DNA from: an uncultured Pelagibacteraceae bacterium
GTDB lineage: Bacteria > Pseudomonadota > Alphaproteobacteria > Pelagibacterales > Pelagibacteraceae
Assembly: GCA_902518185.1 (NCBI GenBank)
Contig: CABYFG010000005.1
Location: 1-64,000 of the forward strand
Length of the DNA: 64,000 bases
Direction of reading: 5' to 3'
Shown here: positions 16,510 through 24,683 of the stretch, in pieces
Layout: every line of letters starts with the position of its first letter
How positions within the stretch are numbered: position 1 is the first letter of the stretch
The notes under the pieces: generated by a model
What the model was told of the DNA's origin: nothing
The model's input: the letters and a program-made list of their open reading frames with translations, nothing else
Database searches by the model: none
Position numbers and translations under genes: made by a program

Positions 16510-16794
16510 ATGGAAAAAGAAATGTTAGTAGTGGCTAAATTAAAAGAGGGTATGTTTGAAAAATTTATGGGTTTTATGCAATCACCTGAAGGTTTAGCAG
16601 AAAGAGCAAAAGTTGCTGTAGTGGAAAAAACAATTGGAACAGTAACACCAGATAAAAGCACAGTTATGTTTAAAATTTTTTGTACTGATGAGGCAGCTCT
16701 ATATAAATTTATAGATGGAACTGAGGTATCAAAACCTATTATGTCAGCAGTATTAGATAGTTACTCAGTTTATCACTTAACCAAAGCAAAATAA
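16510..16794 (+). CDS. Small hypothetical protein, ferredoxin-like/ABM-type fold suspected
   Basis: A 94-residue cytoplasmic protein (MEKEMLVVAKLKEGMFEKFMGF...) with alternating strands and helices. It ends in VLDSYSVYHLTKAK, reminiscent of dimeric alpha/beta-barrel monomers. No motif fixes a function. A good Shine-Dalgarno (AAGGAG) lies in the 10-base gap after the secreted gene. The fold is my inference from the strand pattern and from the DUF1330 neighbour. Confidence 0.6.
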   Translation: MEKEMLVVAKLKEGMFEKFMGFMQSPEGLAERAKVAVVEKTIGTVTPDKSTVMFKIFCTDEAALYKFIDGTEVSKPIMSAVLDSYSVYHLTKAK

Positions 16795-16807
16795 TTGAAA
16801 GGGAAAA

Positions 16808-17095
16808 ATGAAAAATTACATGGTAACTCACACTTTCAAATCTAAAGAAATGAAAGACAAATTTTCAGAAACAGTAGCTTCAATGAAAATGGAAGATATT
16901 GTTAAATCAATGACAAGTGATAAAGCAGCATGCCAAATGACTTGGAACACGCCAGGGGACACAATGCAAATGTTTTGCTGGTGGAAAGCTAATAGTGAAA
17001 CGGATATCAATAATCAATTAGGTCAAATGAATGATTTCTTTGAGCCTCATAAATTTACTGAGTGTACTGACCAAGTGATGGACTATAACGCTTAA
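16808..17095 (+). CDS. Small hypothetical protein, 95 residues
   Basis: The start MKNYMVTHTFKSKEMKDKFSETV and the tail ending in TDQVMDYNA suggest an alpha/beta-barrel-like monomer similar in size and layout to its upstream neighbour. It has three cysteines (KAACQMTWN, MFCWWKAN, FTECTDQ) and a W-W pair. The function is unknown. It is spaced 13 bases after the previous gene with AAAGGG as Shine-Dalgarno. Confidence 0.6.
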   Translation: MKNYMVTHTFKSKEMKDKFSETVASMKMEDIVKSMTSDKAACQMTWNTPGDTMQMFCWWKANSETDINNQLGQMNDFFEPHKFTECTDQVMDYNA

Positions 17096-17106
17096 GAGTA
17101 AAATTA

Positions 17107-17421
17107 ATGAAAGCAATCTATACAAGAACCATTGGTGTTTACGATGATAAACTTACTGAGGCTATGGAAATTTCTAAAGGCTTAGCAAAAGTTAGAAAAA
17201 AGCATTATCCAGATCATGAAGTTTACTTTTCATTTCAAATTGGTGGAAACCCAAGGACGGTAAGAGAAACACTTGTGGGAGAGCAGTTTACTGATAAAGC
17301 ATTTGAAAATGATACAAACATGTCTGCTGATCCTGAATTTATTGAACTTCAAAAAAAGATGAAAGGTGTTTTTAAAGAGGGTACAATTCAAGATGAAATG
17401 AGAATGGTATTTAATGACTAG
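17107..17421 (+). CDS. Small hypothetical protein, 104 residues
   Basis: MKAIYTRTIGVYDDKLTEAMEISKGLAKVRKKHYPDHEVYFSFQIGGNP... suggests a beta strand, a long helix, then another strand, as in dimeric alpha/beta-barrel (monooxygenase-like) proteins. The C-terminal half is helical and acidic. No catalytic motif was recognised. It lies in the same run, 11 bases downstream of the previous gene. Confidence 0.6.
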   Translation: MKAIYTRTIGVYDDKLTEAMEISKGLAKVRKKHYPDHEVYFSFQIGGNPRTVRETLVGEQFTDKAFENDTNMSADPEFIELQKKMKGVFKEGTIQDEMRMVFND

Positions 17422-17429
17422 GAAATAAT

Positions 17430-17846
17430 ATGGTAGAAAAATTTAATGGAGCGTTTTATTTAATAATTTATTTAGTTCACTTTTTAGGTGTTGGTGTTTA
17501 CGCTTTTCAAACTATTTTTGGTACTAAAAACTTCATGGCAAGATTTGGTATAGATCCTAGTGGCGCAATAATGATTAGGATGGCAGGAGCATTTATGCTT
17601 GCTGTTTTTTTAATGTCTATCTATGTAGCTTTTATTAGGCCTGGAGGATTAGAAAATACCTGGGGATTTTTAAATTTAGTTTTTATAAATAATTTATGTA
17701 TTTTTCTATGTAATTTCTATTCGATTAAAATTAATAAAACAGGAGTGAATGAGAAAACCACAAATGAAGGTATTATTGCACCCTTTGTATTTACAGTTAT
17801 GAGTGCAATCCTAATTTATGGTCTATCTGATAGAATTTATACTTAA
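17430..17846 (+). CDS. Four-helix membrane protein of unknown function
   Basis: A 138-residue integral membrane protein with about four hydrophobic helices (AFYLIIYLVHFLGVGVYAF, MIRMAGAFMLAVFLMSIYVAF, WGFLNLVFINNLCIFLCNF, FVFTVMSAILIYGL). The layout resembles small DUF-type inner-membrane proteins, but I cannot assign a family. Its stop overlaps the ATG of the DUF1330 gene by one base (TAATG), so translation is coupled. Confidence 0.65.
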   Translation: MVEKFNGAFYLIIYLVHFLGVGVYAFQTIFGTKNFMARFGIDPSGAIMIRMAGAFMLAVFLMSIYVAFIRPGGLENTWGFLNLVFINNLCIFLCNFYSIKINKTGVNEKTTNEGIIAPFVFTVMSAILIYGLSDRIYT

Positions 17847-18133
17847 TGTCTGGATTTGCGATATTCAACATAGACATAAAAAAACCAGAGGAATATAAAG
17901 AGTACGTAGAAAAAGTTAAGCCGATTGCTGAGAAATTTGGTGGTGAATATATTGTTAGAGGTGGTGAAACTAAAGTATTAGAGGGAACCTGGACATATCC
18001 TAGAACAGTAGTAATTAAATTTCCAAGTTATGAAAAAGCTTTGGATTGGTATAACTCTGATGAGTATAAGCCAGTAAAACAAATCCGTTTAGAAAACTCA
18101 GTTGGTAACGGAATAATAATTAAAGGAGTATAA
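17846..18133 (+). CDS. DUF1330 domain protein
   Basis: The 95-residue protein matches the DUF1330 pattern: an N-terminal strand (MSGFAIFNIDIKKPEEYKEYVEKVKPI), GGEYIVRGGETKVLEGTW, and VVIKFPSYEKALDWYNSDEYKPVKQIR. This dimeric alpha/beta-barrel family is widespread and has no established reaction. It is the best identified of the small barrel-like proteins in this operon. The next gene starts after one base. Confidence 0.85.
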   Translation: MSGFAIFNIDIKKPEEYKEYVEKVKPIAEKFGGEYIVRGGETKVLEGTWTYPRTVVIKFPSYEKALDWYNSDEYKPVKQIRLENSVGNGIIIKGV

Positions 18134-18134
18134 A

Positions 18135-18455
18135 ATGTCGATATTAAAAAGATATACTGATGCAATAGACAATAAAGATGAAGCAACTATGAATGAGCTT
18201 TTACATGATGACTTCAAATTCACAATGCATAAATCTGGAAGTTCTTTAGGAAAAGCTGATGTTGTTAAATGGGCGATGAGTGGTGATATAAATCAAGAAA
18301 AAGTGAGAATTATTTATGAAAATAATGAAGTGGGTGTACATCATTCATTTGTTAAATTTAATGATGGAAACATTGAAGCAGTGATGGCAGTTTATAAATA
18401 TAAAGATGGAAAGATTATAAGTTTAGAAACTGGTGCAACTCCTATGCCAAAATAA
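18135..18455 (+). CDS. SnoaL/NTF2-like protein
   Basis: The 106-residue protein has the NTF2-like cone pattern: YTDAIDNKDEATMNELLHDDFKFTMHKSG, then GKADVVKWAMSGDIN, and GNIEAVMAVYKYKDGKIISLETGATPMP. SnoaL-type members bind small hydrophobic ligands or act as isomerases and cyclases; many have no known role. The gene begins one base after DUF1330 and precedes the DsbA-fold isomerase by 6 bases. Confidence 0.75.
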   Translation: MSILKRYTDAIDNKDEATMNELLHDDFKFTMHKSGSSLGKADVVKWAMSGDINQEKVRIIYENNEVGVHHSFVKFNDGNIEAVMAVYKYKDGKIISLETGATPMPK

Positions 18456-18461
18456 GAGTAA

Positions 18462-19046
18462 ATGATTGACTTTTATTTTTCGATTGGAAGCACTTATACT
18501 TATTTAGCTGTCACTAGAATACTTGATGTCGAAAAAAAACATCAAGTCCAGTTTAATTGGAAACCATTTAGTGTTCGGTCAATCATGAGAGAAATGAATA
18601 ATATTCCATTTCCTAAGGACAAGCTTAATAAGGTAAATTACATGTGGAGAGATATTGAAAGACGAGCTGAAGGTTATGGTTTTTTTGCAAAAACACCTGT
18701 ACCTTACCCATTATCTGAATTTGACTTAGCAAATCAAATTGCGATTCTTGGATTGGATAAGGGATGGGGTATAGATTATATTAAATTGACTTATAAAAAA
18801 TGGTTTCAAGAAGGAAAAGAACCAGCGATAGAACCAAGTATTTCTGAGATATGTAAAGAATTGAAAATGAACAAAGATGATATAATTTCTGAGGCAAAAA
18901 CAAAATTAATTGAAGATAAATATCTAGCTAATACAAATTCTGCAAGAGAGAATAAAATCTTTGGTAGTCCAACTTTTGTTGTTAATAATGAAATATTTTG
19001 GGGTGATGATAGAATGGAAGATGCAATCAAATTTTTTAAAAAATAA
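18462..19046 (+). CDS. 2-Hydroxychromene-2-carboxylate isomerase-like (DsbA fold, GST-kappa type)
   Basis: The 194-residue protein opens with DFYFSIGSTYTYLAVTRIL, the HCCA isomerase/GST-kappa start with Ser in the catalytic position. It continues with WKPFSVRSIMREMNNIPFP, and near the end FGSPTFVVNNEIFWGDDRMED, which contains the cis-Pro and GxDR motif of the family. Relatives use glutathione to isomerise aromatic breakdown products or conjugate electrophiles. It is the only clear enzyme in the operon and points to a small hydrophobic substrate. Confidence 0.85.
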   Translation: MIDFYFSIGSTYTYLAVTRILDVEKKHQVQFNWKPFSVRSIMREMNNIPFPKDKLNKVNYMWRDIERRAEGYGFFAKTPVPYPLSEFDLANQIAILGLDKGWGIDYIKLTYKKWFQEGKEPAIEPSISEICKELKMNKDDIISEAKTKLIEDKYLANTNSARENKIFGSPTFVVNNEIFWGDDRMEDAIKFFKK

Positions 19047-19267
19047 TGTTTCCTAAAAAATACTTTGATCTTATATTTATTTTAATTATGGGTTTTGGAA
19101 TGAGTTTATTAATGACTCTAATTATCACATATATCAACACTGGTATGGATAAAGATTATATCAATAGATTCTTAAGAGCATGGGTTGTTAGTTTACCTAT
19201 AGCTATAATAGCAGCATTAATTCTTGGTCCTCCAATTAAAAAATTAGTAGATAAAATTACTAAATAG
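19046..19267 (+). CDS. DUF2798 family membrane protein
   Basis: A 73-residue protein with two membrane helices (LIFILIMGFGMSLLMTLIITYINTG and FLRAWVVSLPIAIIAALILGPPIKKLVDKI). The F-x-R-x-W-x-x-x-x-P-I-A stretch followed by P-x-x-x-x-L-V is the DUF2798 pattern. The function is unknown. Its ATG overlaps the stop of the isomerase gene by one base. Confidence 0.8.
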   Translation: MFPKKYFDLIFILIMGFGMSLLMTLIITYINTGMDKDYINRFLRAWVVSLPIAIIAALILGPPIKKLVDKITK

Positions 19268-19281
19268 TCTTAGTGTGAATT

Positions 19282-19617
19282 GTGAGTAGTTTATCAGGAT
19301 ATATATTTCTTTTATTAGCTATTATACTTGGAATAACTTCAAATGGTTTTTTAAAATCTACTAATGAATTTACAATAATTGGACCAACTATTTTTTGTAT
19401 CATATCTATAGTTGCTTGTATTTTTTGTTTATCTAAAGCAATGAATATTATTCCAGTTGGTTTTACATACGCGACATATGGAGGTTTAACCATAACTGCA
19501 GTAACATTGTTTGGTATTTTTAAATATCAGCAAATTCCAAACCTTTATGGGATTATTGGAATTAGTTTGATAATTATTGGTGTAATTCTCATAAATACCT
19601 TGGGTAAAACTAGTTAG
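19282..19617 (+). CDS. SMR-like small membrane protein lacking the key glutamate
   Basis: The 111-residue protein with four helices aligns with small multidrug resistance proteins: YIFLLLAIILGITSNGFLKSTNEF matches the EmrE first helix and PVGFTYATYGGLTIT matches the P-x-G-x-A-Y-A-x-W-x-G loop. The glutamate that couples protons to drug export (E14 of EmrE) is replaced by Gly, and the loop Trp by Tyr. It may have lost export or changed its role. It starts with GTG and overlaps the convergent hisN-like gene by 8 bases. Confidence 0.7.
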   Translation: MSSLSGYIFLLLAIILGITSNGFLKSTNEFTIIGPTIFCIISIVACIFCLSKAMNIIPVGFTYATYGGLTITAVTLFGIFKYQQIPNLYGIIGISLIIIGVILINTLGKTS

Positions 19618-20413
19618 AAACTGGTTTTAAAATTTTAAGCATTTTTTTATGCAAACTATTATTAGCTGAGCAAATAATATTTCCAGCTTTCTTAGCGTCA
19701 TCATTCTTCCAAGTCGAGACAATCCCTTTTGCAGCCTCAATGATTGGTATTAAAGCATGAATATCCCAAATTTTATTTCCACATTGAATAACAACATCAA
19801 GTTTACCCTCAGCAAAATGAGAATAACTTAAAGCATCTGAGCAAGGAAATTGCATTCTTCTCAAAATTTGAGGAATTTTTTTTTGTTTATTTAATGACAG
19901 GCTGCCATGAAAAGCTGCTGACAATTTCATTTTAGAATAAGTTGCTTTTTGATTTACAAATATTTTCTTTTTTTTTCCATTTTCTGAAACATACGCAGAA
20001 TTAAATGAGGTATTAAAATAAAACTTTTTAAGAATTGGAAAATTTGCAAGACCTACGACTGGGTTACCTTTATAATTTAAAGATATCAAATTACTCCAAG
20101 TTGGATTTCCTATCACAAATGATCGAGTTCCATCGATAGGATCAATAATCCATGAATAATCACTTTTAGTTTTTTTATACCCAAATTCCTCACCTATAAC
20201 TTGGTGATTCGGAAACTTTTTTTTAATTTCATTTCTAATGAATTTTTCAAAAGCTTTATCTGCAGTTGTCACAGGGTCATAACCACTTCTGAGTTTATTT
20301 GATACTTTAAAAGGTTTGTTTAATCTAGAGTAATAAAATCTGGTTAATTTCTTAGCTAAATTTTCAATGAATTTAGAATAAAGTTTATAGTCTGATGATT
20401 TTAAAATTTGCAC
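19610..20413 (-). CDS. hisN: Inositol-monophosphatase-family phosphatase, histidinol-phosphatase type
   Basis: The 267-residue protein has the family metal sites: GEEFGYKKTKSDYSWIIDPIDGTRSFVIGNPTW (motif DPIDGT) and KIWDIHALIPIIEAAKG (motif WD). The GTRSFV-x-G-x-P-x-(W/F) form is typical of HisN, which makes histidinol from its phosphate; other members act on inositol phosphates. With an inositol locus a few kilobases away that alternative is worth a look, but the sequence style favours HisN. It begins with GTG. Confidence 0.8.
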   Translation of the reverse strand: MQILKSSDYKLYSKFIENLAKKLTRFYYSRLNKPFKVSNKLRSGYDPVTTADKAFEKFIRNEIKKKFPNHQVIGEEFGYKKTKSDYSWIIDPIDGTRSFVIGNPTWSNLISLNYKGNPVVGLANFPILKKFYFNTSFNSAYVSENGKKKKIFVNQKATYSKMKLSAAFHGSLSLNKQKKIPQILRRMQFPCSDALSYSHFAEGKLDVVIQCGNKIWDIHALIPIIEAAKGIVSTWKNDDAKKAGNIICSANNSLHKKMLKILKPVSN

Positions 20414-20478
20414 AACGCTCTAATACTATTTTATTACTATTGATTAAAGTAAAATTTTAAATAATGATTAAATAATAC

Positions 20479-21579
20479 ATGGAATTAGAATTAAAAGATA
20501 ATAAAGTATTTTTTGAAAGCAAGGGTCTTAAAAAAGAAATACACCCGTTTTGGCTAAGAGAAAGAATTAATGGAGAAAATTTTGTTGACAAGTCTACTCA
20601 GCAAAGATTGTTTGATCCAACTAAATTACCAGAAAAGATCCAAATAAAAGATCTGAAGTTAACTAGTAATTTTTTAAAAGTGAGATTTAATGATGGGACT
20701 TCTACCAAAATTACCTTGGTCGATATTTTTAAAGAATTCTCAAATATTAATGATGTTAAACAAATTGAAAAAATAAAATGGGACTCTTCATTTAAAAATC
20801 AAAATAGTTTCACATTCAAAGAAAATTTATTTGAAACAGTTGAAATGTACAATGCCTTGATTAATTTTTATCAATATGGTTTTGTAATCTTTAAAAATGT
20901 ACCAACAAAAAATAATTATATTATAAACTTTGCAAATTCTATAGGAAGTGTGAGACGTACAAACTTTGGTGAATTCTTTAATGTAAAATCAAAACCAAAT
21001 CCAAATGACTTAGCTTATACATCTTTGCCTTTGGCTCCACATACTGATAATCCATATAGAAATCCTGTGCCATGTATTCAAATGCTTCATTGTATAGAAA
21101 ATGAAGTTACGGGCGGTTTATCAACTCTAGTTGATGGATATACTGTTTCTGAGAAACTTAAAAAAGATTTTCCAGAATATTATAAAATTTTAACTGAAGT
21201 AAAAATACGTTTTCAATTTATTGATGAAAGTTTAATTTTAGAGGATTGGGCTGAAATGATTCAGTTAGATGAAAACAGCAATTTCAAACAAGTACGTTTT
21301 AGTCCAAGATTGGATTTTGTCCCATTAATTGACAAAGAAAAATTAGATCTATTTTATTCTGCAAGAAAAAAAATATCTGAACTTTATAATTCAGAAAATT
21401 ATAGAATAGAATTTAAGCTTGTTCCAGGGGATCTGTTAATGATGGATAACTATAGGTTATTGCATGGCAGAACCACTTATGATGCTAATGAAGGAAATCG
21501 TTTTCTTCAGGGATGTTATATTGATTATGATAGCACTGAGGGCAGGCTTAAACATTTAAAAAGAAAATTTAATTATTAG
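20479..21579 (+). CDS. 2-Oxoglutarate-dependent dioxygenase, gamma-butyrobetaine hydroxylase-like
   Basis: The 366-residue protein has a short N-terminal domain (KEIHPFWLRERI, QQRLFDPTKLP) of the gamma-butyrobetaine hydroxylase type, then a TauD/TfdA fold. The iron ligands are in LAPHTDNPYRNPVPCIQ (H-x-D) and LLHGRTTYD (distal H), and R-x-x-x-G-x-Y near the end binds 2-oxoglutarate. Relatives hydroxylate trimethylated amines (butyrobetaine, trimethyl-lysine, trimethylaminoethylphosphonate). A quaternary-amine substrate is therefore likely but not proven. Confidence 0.82.
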   Translation: MELELKDNKVFFESKGLKKEIHPFWLRERINGENFVDKSTQQRLFDPTKLPEKIQIKDLKLTSNFLKVRFNDGTSTKITLVDIFKEFSNINDVKQIEKIKWDSSFKNQNSFTFKENLFETVEMYNALINFYQYGFVIFKNVPTKNNYIINFANSIGSVRRTNFGEFFNVKSKPNPNDLAYTSLPLAPHTDNPYRNPVPCIQMLHCIENEVTGGLSTLVDGYTVSEKLKKDFPEYYKILTEVKIRFQFIDESLILEDWAEMIQLDENSNFKQVRFSPRLDFVPLIDKEKLDLFYSARKKISELYNSENYRIEFKLVPGDLLMMDNYRLLHGRTTYDANEGNRFLQGCYIDYDSTEGRLKHLKRKFNY

Positions 21580-22156
21580 ATAAATTTTCTATCTGTTTCT
21601 CAGCGTCTTTTATCGATTTTTCATAATCTAGGGACATTTGATCAGCACTTACTATCTCTACCTTTTCTATGCCAAAAAAATTTAAAATAAACTTCAACCA
21701 CGGAGTTAGAAAATCCTCATTGCTATTTAGCTTTGTCCCACCCGAAGTAATTACTAAATAAGCTCTCTTATTTTTTAGTAACCCTTCCCTTCTTCCATTG
21801 GGTTTAAATCTAAAAGTTTCCCCTACTCTTGCTGCAAGATCAGACCAGGCTTTTAAAGTTGCTGGAGGTCCATAATTATAAATTGGAGCAGAAATGATTA
21901 TAATATCACTCTCTTTCAATTCTTTTACAAGTGTATCTGAAAGTTTGAACATTTTTTTATGTGTCTCTGTTTGATTTTTTGGATCTATTTTCATCCCTGA
22001 CTCTGTTAAATTAGACACAAAAACCATTTCATCATTTAGATCTCTATAAATAACTTCATCATCAGGTTTTTTTATTTTATCCAAAAGTTTTTTTGCTAAA
22101 GCTCTTGAAGTTGAACCGTCTTTTCTAGCACTAGAGTCTATTTGATAAATTTTCAT
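21569..22156 (-). CDS. azoR: FMN-dependent NADH-azoreductase-like flavodoxin-fold protein
   Basis: The 195-residue protein matches AzoR/AcpD: IDSSARKDGSTSRALAKKLLDKI at the FMN phosphate loop, IIISAPIYNYGPPATLKAWSDLAARVGETFRF in the middle and AYLVITSGG later. AzoR reduces quinones and azo compounds with NADH and protects from electrophiles. It overlaps the end of the dioxygenase gene by 11 bases tail to tail and follows ccdA on the leftward strand. Confidence 0.88.
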   Translation of the reverse strand: MKIYQIDSSARKDGSTSRALAKKLLDKIKKPDDEVIYRDLNDEMVFVSNLTESGMKIDPKNQTETHKKMFKLSDTLVKELKESDIIIISAPIYNYGPPATLKAWSDLAARVGETFRFKPNGRREGLLKNKRAYLVITSGGTKLNSNEDFLTPWLKFILNFFGIEKVEIVSADQMSLDYEKSIKDAEKQIENLSNN

Positions 22157-22164
22157 AATTTAAT

Positions 22165-22872
22165 TTAACCAAAATTTTGTAAGAATGGAAAAATATTTAA
22201 TAAATAATATCCCAAGGCTTGCAATTGATTTGTTAATATCAAAATACCAGTAATTAATAGAATTATTCCACCTATTTTTGAAACTAAATTGATATTCTTT
22301 CTAAAATTTTTTGAAAAAATAAGGAACCTTTGTATTAAATAACCTGATAAAATAAACGGTATAGCTAATCCAATAGAGTAAAAAGATAACAATAATATTC
22401 CTTGGCTTAAACTTTCCTCAGTTGCGGCTAAAACTAAAATAGATCCTAAAATAGGTCCAATGCATGGTGTCCAACCAAATGCAAATGCCATTCCTATTAA
22501 TATTGGGCTAAATACACTTTTGTTAATATTTGTTTGAATTCTTTTTTCATAATTTAAAAATTTTAAATTTATTATTCCAATTATATGAAACGATAAGATT
22601 ATTATAACTAGTCCTGCGGCTATTCTTAATTCATAAGAATTATCCAGAAAAATTTTTCCAAGAAAAGTTGAAGCTGCTCCAAAAGTTATAAAGACTAAAG
22701 AAAAGCCAACTGTAAATAGAATAATTGGAAATAAATTGATGTTCTTTTTATCAACAAGTTCATCTATAGAACTTCCAGAAATATAAGAAATATAACCAGG
22801 TATGAGTGGTAAAACGCATGGTGATAAAAAACTTATCAATCCAGCTCCAAATGCAATAATTAATTCAATCAT
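22165..22872 (-). CDS. ccdA: CcdA-type thiol-disulfide transporter
   Basis: The 235-residue protein has six helices and both reactive cysteines of CcdA: FLSPCVLPLIPGYISYISG near the N terminus and FGWTPCIGPILGSIL in the fourth helix. CcdA carries electrons from cytoplasmic thioredoxin across the membrane to periplasmic thiols, for cytochrome c maturation and sulfoxide repair. The periplasmic-looking MsrB in this window is a possible client. It overlaps the FAH-family gene by one base. Confidence 0.92.
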   Translation of the reverse strand: MIELIIAFGAGLISFLSPCVLPLIPGYISYISGSSIDELVDKKNINLFPIILFTVGFSLVFITFGAASTFLGKIFLDNSYELRIAAGLVIIILSFHIIGIINLKFLNYEKRIQTNINKSVFSPILIGMAFAFGWTPCIGPILGSILVLAATEESLSQGILLLSFYSIGLAIPFILSGYLIQRFLIFSKNFRKNINLVSKIGGIILLITGILILTNQLQALGYYLLNIFPFLQNFG

Positions 22873-23717
22873 TACTTTTCTTTAACAACTTTCAATTTTT
22901 GTTCCCCAAGATTGTCTACCTTTAAAATCATTTCATCACCATCTTTTAAATAATCTGGTGGATTCATTCCCATCCCCACTCCTGCTGGTGTGCCTGTTGT
23001 GATAATATCACCTGGCATTAAAGTTATAAATTGACTTATATGTGAAATTAAAAAATTAAAATTAAATATCATTAAACTGGTATTTCCTGTTTGTCTTCTT
23101 TTTCCATTAAGATCTAAAGATAAATTTAAATTAAATAGATTATCAATTTCATCCTTTGTTACCAAATACGGACCCAATGGACCAAAAGTGTCTCCAGATT
23201 TACCTTTTACCCATTGACCACCTCTATCTTTTTGCCATTCTCTCTCACTTATATCATTACAAATACAATAACCTAGTACATGTTTCTGAGCTTCATCCTC
23301 TTTAACATATTTAGCTTTACTTCCAATAACCATTGCAATTTCTACTTCGTGATCTAAAGACTTTGAATTTTTCGGTATTACAATATTATCATTTGGTCCG
23401 ACAATACAATTTGGAGATTTATTAAAAACAATTGGCTCTTTTGGAGCATCAGAATTTGTTTCCTCAGCATGAGCCTTATAATTTAAACCTATTGCTATAA
23501 AATTTGCTGGTTTTATTACACAAGGTCCAATTCTTTTGATGCTTTCAATCAATGGAAGAGAATTTAAATCTAGCTTTTTTATTTTATCTAAATTTTCAAA
23601 ATTCAATGTGTCAGGGTTTAAATCATTAATTAATGACGATAAATCTCGGTAATTGTTTTCGCTATCAATGATTGCGGGTTTTTCTTCTCCAACACTACCT
23701 ATTCTACACAATTTCAT
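22872..23717 (-). CDS. Fumarylacetoacetate hydrolase-family protein
   Basis: The 281-residue protein has the FAH C-terminal fold with metal ligands in LDHEVEIAMVIGSKAKY (E-x-E) and YCICNDISEREWQKDRGGQWVKGKSGDTFGPLGPYLV. The end GDIITTGTPAGVGMGMNPPDYLKDGD is a family hallmark. Members hydrolyse or decarboxylate 2,4-dioxo acids or hydrate/dehydrate 2-oxo acids. It stands 60 bases downstream of the ROK kinase and may belong to the inositol locus, where a 2-oxo-acid step is expected. Confidence 0.88.
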   Translation of the reverse strand: MKLCRIGSVGEEKPAIIDSENNYRDLSSLINDLNPDTLNFENLDKIKKLDLNSLPLIESIKRIGPCVIKPANFIAIGLNYKAHAEETNSDAPKEPIVFNKSPNCIVGPNDNIVIPKNSKSLDHEVEIAMVIGSKAKYVKEDEAQKHVLGYCICNDISEREWQKDRGGQWVKGKSGDTFGPLGPYLVTKDEIDNLFNLNLSLDLNGKRRQTGNTSLMIFNFNFLISHISQFITLMPGDIITTGTPAGVGMGMNPPDYLKDGDEMILKVDNLGEQKLKVVKEK

Positions 23718-23777
23718 ATTTCTATTCCTAAACTTTAATAATCAGCTCATTTGTAGTAAATAAATTTTATTCTCTAG

Positions 23778-24680
23778 TCAATAATTTGTGGTTCTTGCTA
23801 ATCGAGCTGCACCCCGAACACCGCTTGCGTCACCAAATTTAGGTTTTAAAAAAGTCCCCTCAAATTCACCCCCTGCCACAAATTTTTTCATTTTTTGTTT
23901 AATTTCATCTAAAAAATTTATTTCGTTAGATACCCCGCCCCCGAAAACAAACACATCTGGATCAATAATATTAACAACAGTGGCTAAAGACATAGCAAGT
24001 TGATCCTTATATTTATCAATTAGTTTTTCTGCATCTAAATCAAGTTTTCTATGCATTTCAAATATCTTTTGAGCAGATAAATCTTTTTTAAACTCGTTTT
24101 TGAACGCTTTAGAAATGCCTATACCTGCAACAAAGTTCTCTATTTCTCCAGCTCTTAAATTAGTTTTTTTTATTTGAACACCTTCAATACAAGCACTCGG
24201 TATTTGATTGTGCCCCCATTCTCCAGTAATCCCATTAGGTCCATTGACAATTCGTTTATCTATAACTAAACCGCCTCCAACACCAGATCCAAGAATTACC
24301 CCAAAAACAATTTTATAATGTTTTCCAGAACCATCTATTGCTTCTGATAAAGCAAAACAGTTTGCATCATTTTCACAATAAATTTCTTTACCAATCTCAC
24401 TCCGCAAATCTCTTTGTAAAGGTTTACCATTTATCCAAAAAGAATTAGGCGCATTTTTAACTAGTCCTGTTTGAATAGAATGAATCCCTGGATGACACAC
24501 GCCCACTGGTAATTCTTTACCAGCTTTACGCTCGAGTTCGATAACTATTTCTTTAATTATGGATAATGTATCTTTATAATTTTTTGGAACTTCGGTTCTT
24601 TCTCTATGATGCTCATTGCCAACATCATCTAATAACACATACTCTATTTTACTTGCCCCAAGATCGATACCAATCTGCAT
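23778..24680 (-). CDS. ROK-family sugar kinase without the zinc cluster
   Basis: The 300-residue protein has the ROK phosphate loop (IGIDLGASKIEYVLLDD), catalytic ENDANCFALSEA, GVILGSGVGGGLVID and the DPDVFVFGGGVSN adenosine site. Sugar-contact GEWGHN is present, but the CxCGxxGC zinc motif that normally follows is missing; the region reads ACIEGVQIKKTNLRAGEIENF. Members phosphorylate hexoses or N-acetylhexosamines. It is 3 bases downstream of a Gfo/Idh/MocA gene and co-transcribed with iolD, so an inositol-derived sugar is a plausible substrate. Confidence 0.83.
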   Translation of the reverse strand: MQIGIDLGASKIEYVLLDDVGNEHHRERTEVPKNYKDTLSIIKEIVIELERKAGKELPVGVCHPGIHSIQTGLVKNAPNSFWINGKPLQRDLRSEIGKEIYCENDANCFALSEAIDGSGKHYKIVFGVILGSGVGGGLVIDKRIVNGPNGITGEWGHNQIPSACIEGVQIKKTNLRAGEIENFVAGIGISKAFKNEFKKDLSAQKIFEMHRKLDLDAEKLIDKYKDQLAMSLATVVNIIDPDVFVFGGGVSNEINFLDEIKQKMKKFVAGGEFEGTFLKPKFGDASGVRGAARLARTTNY

Positions 24681-24683
24681 ATT

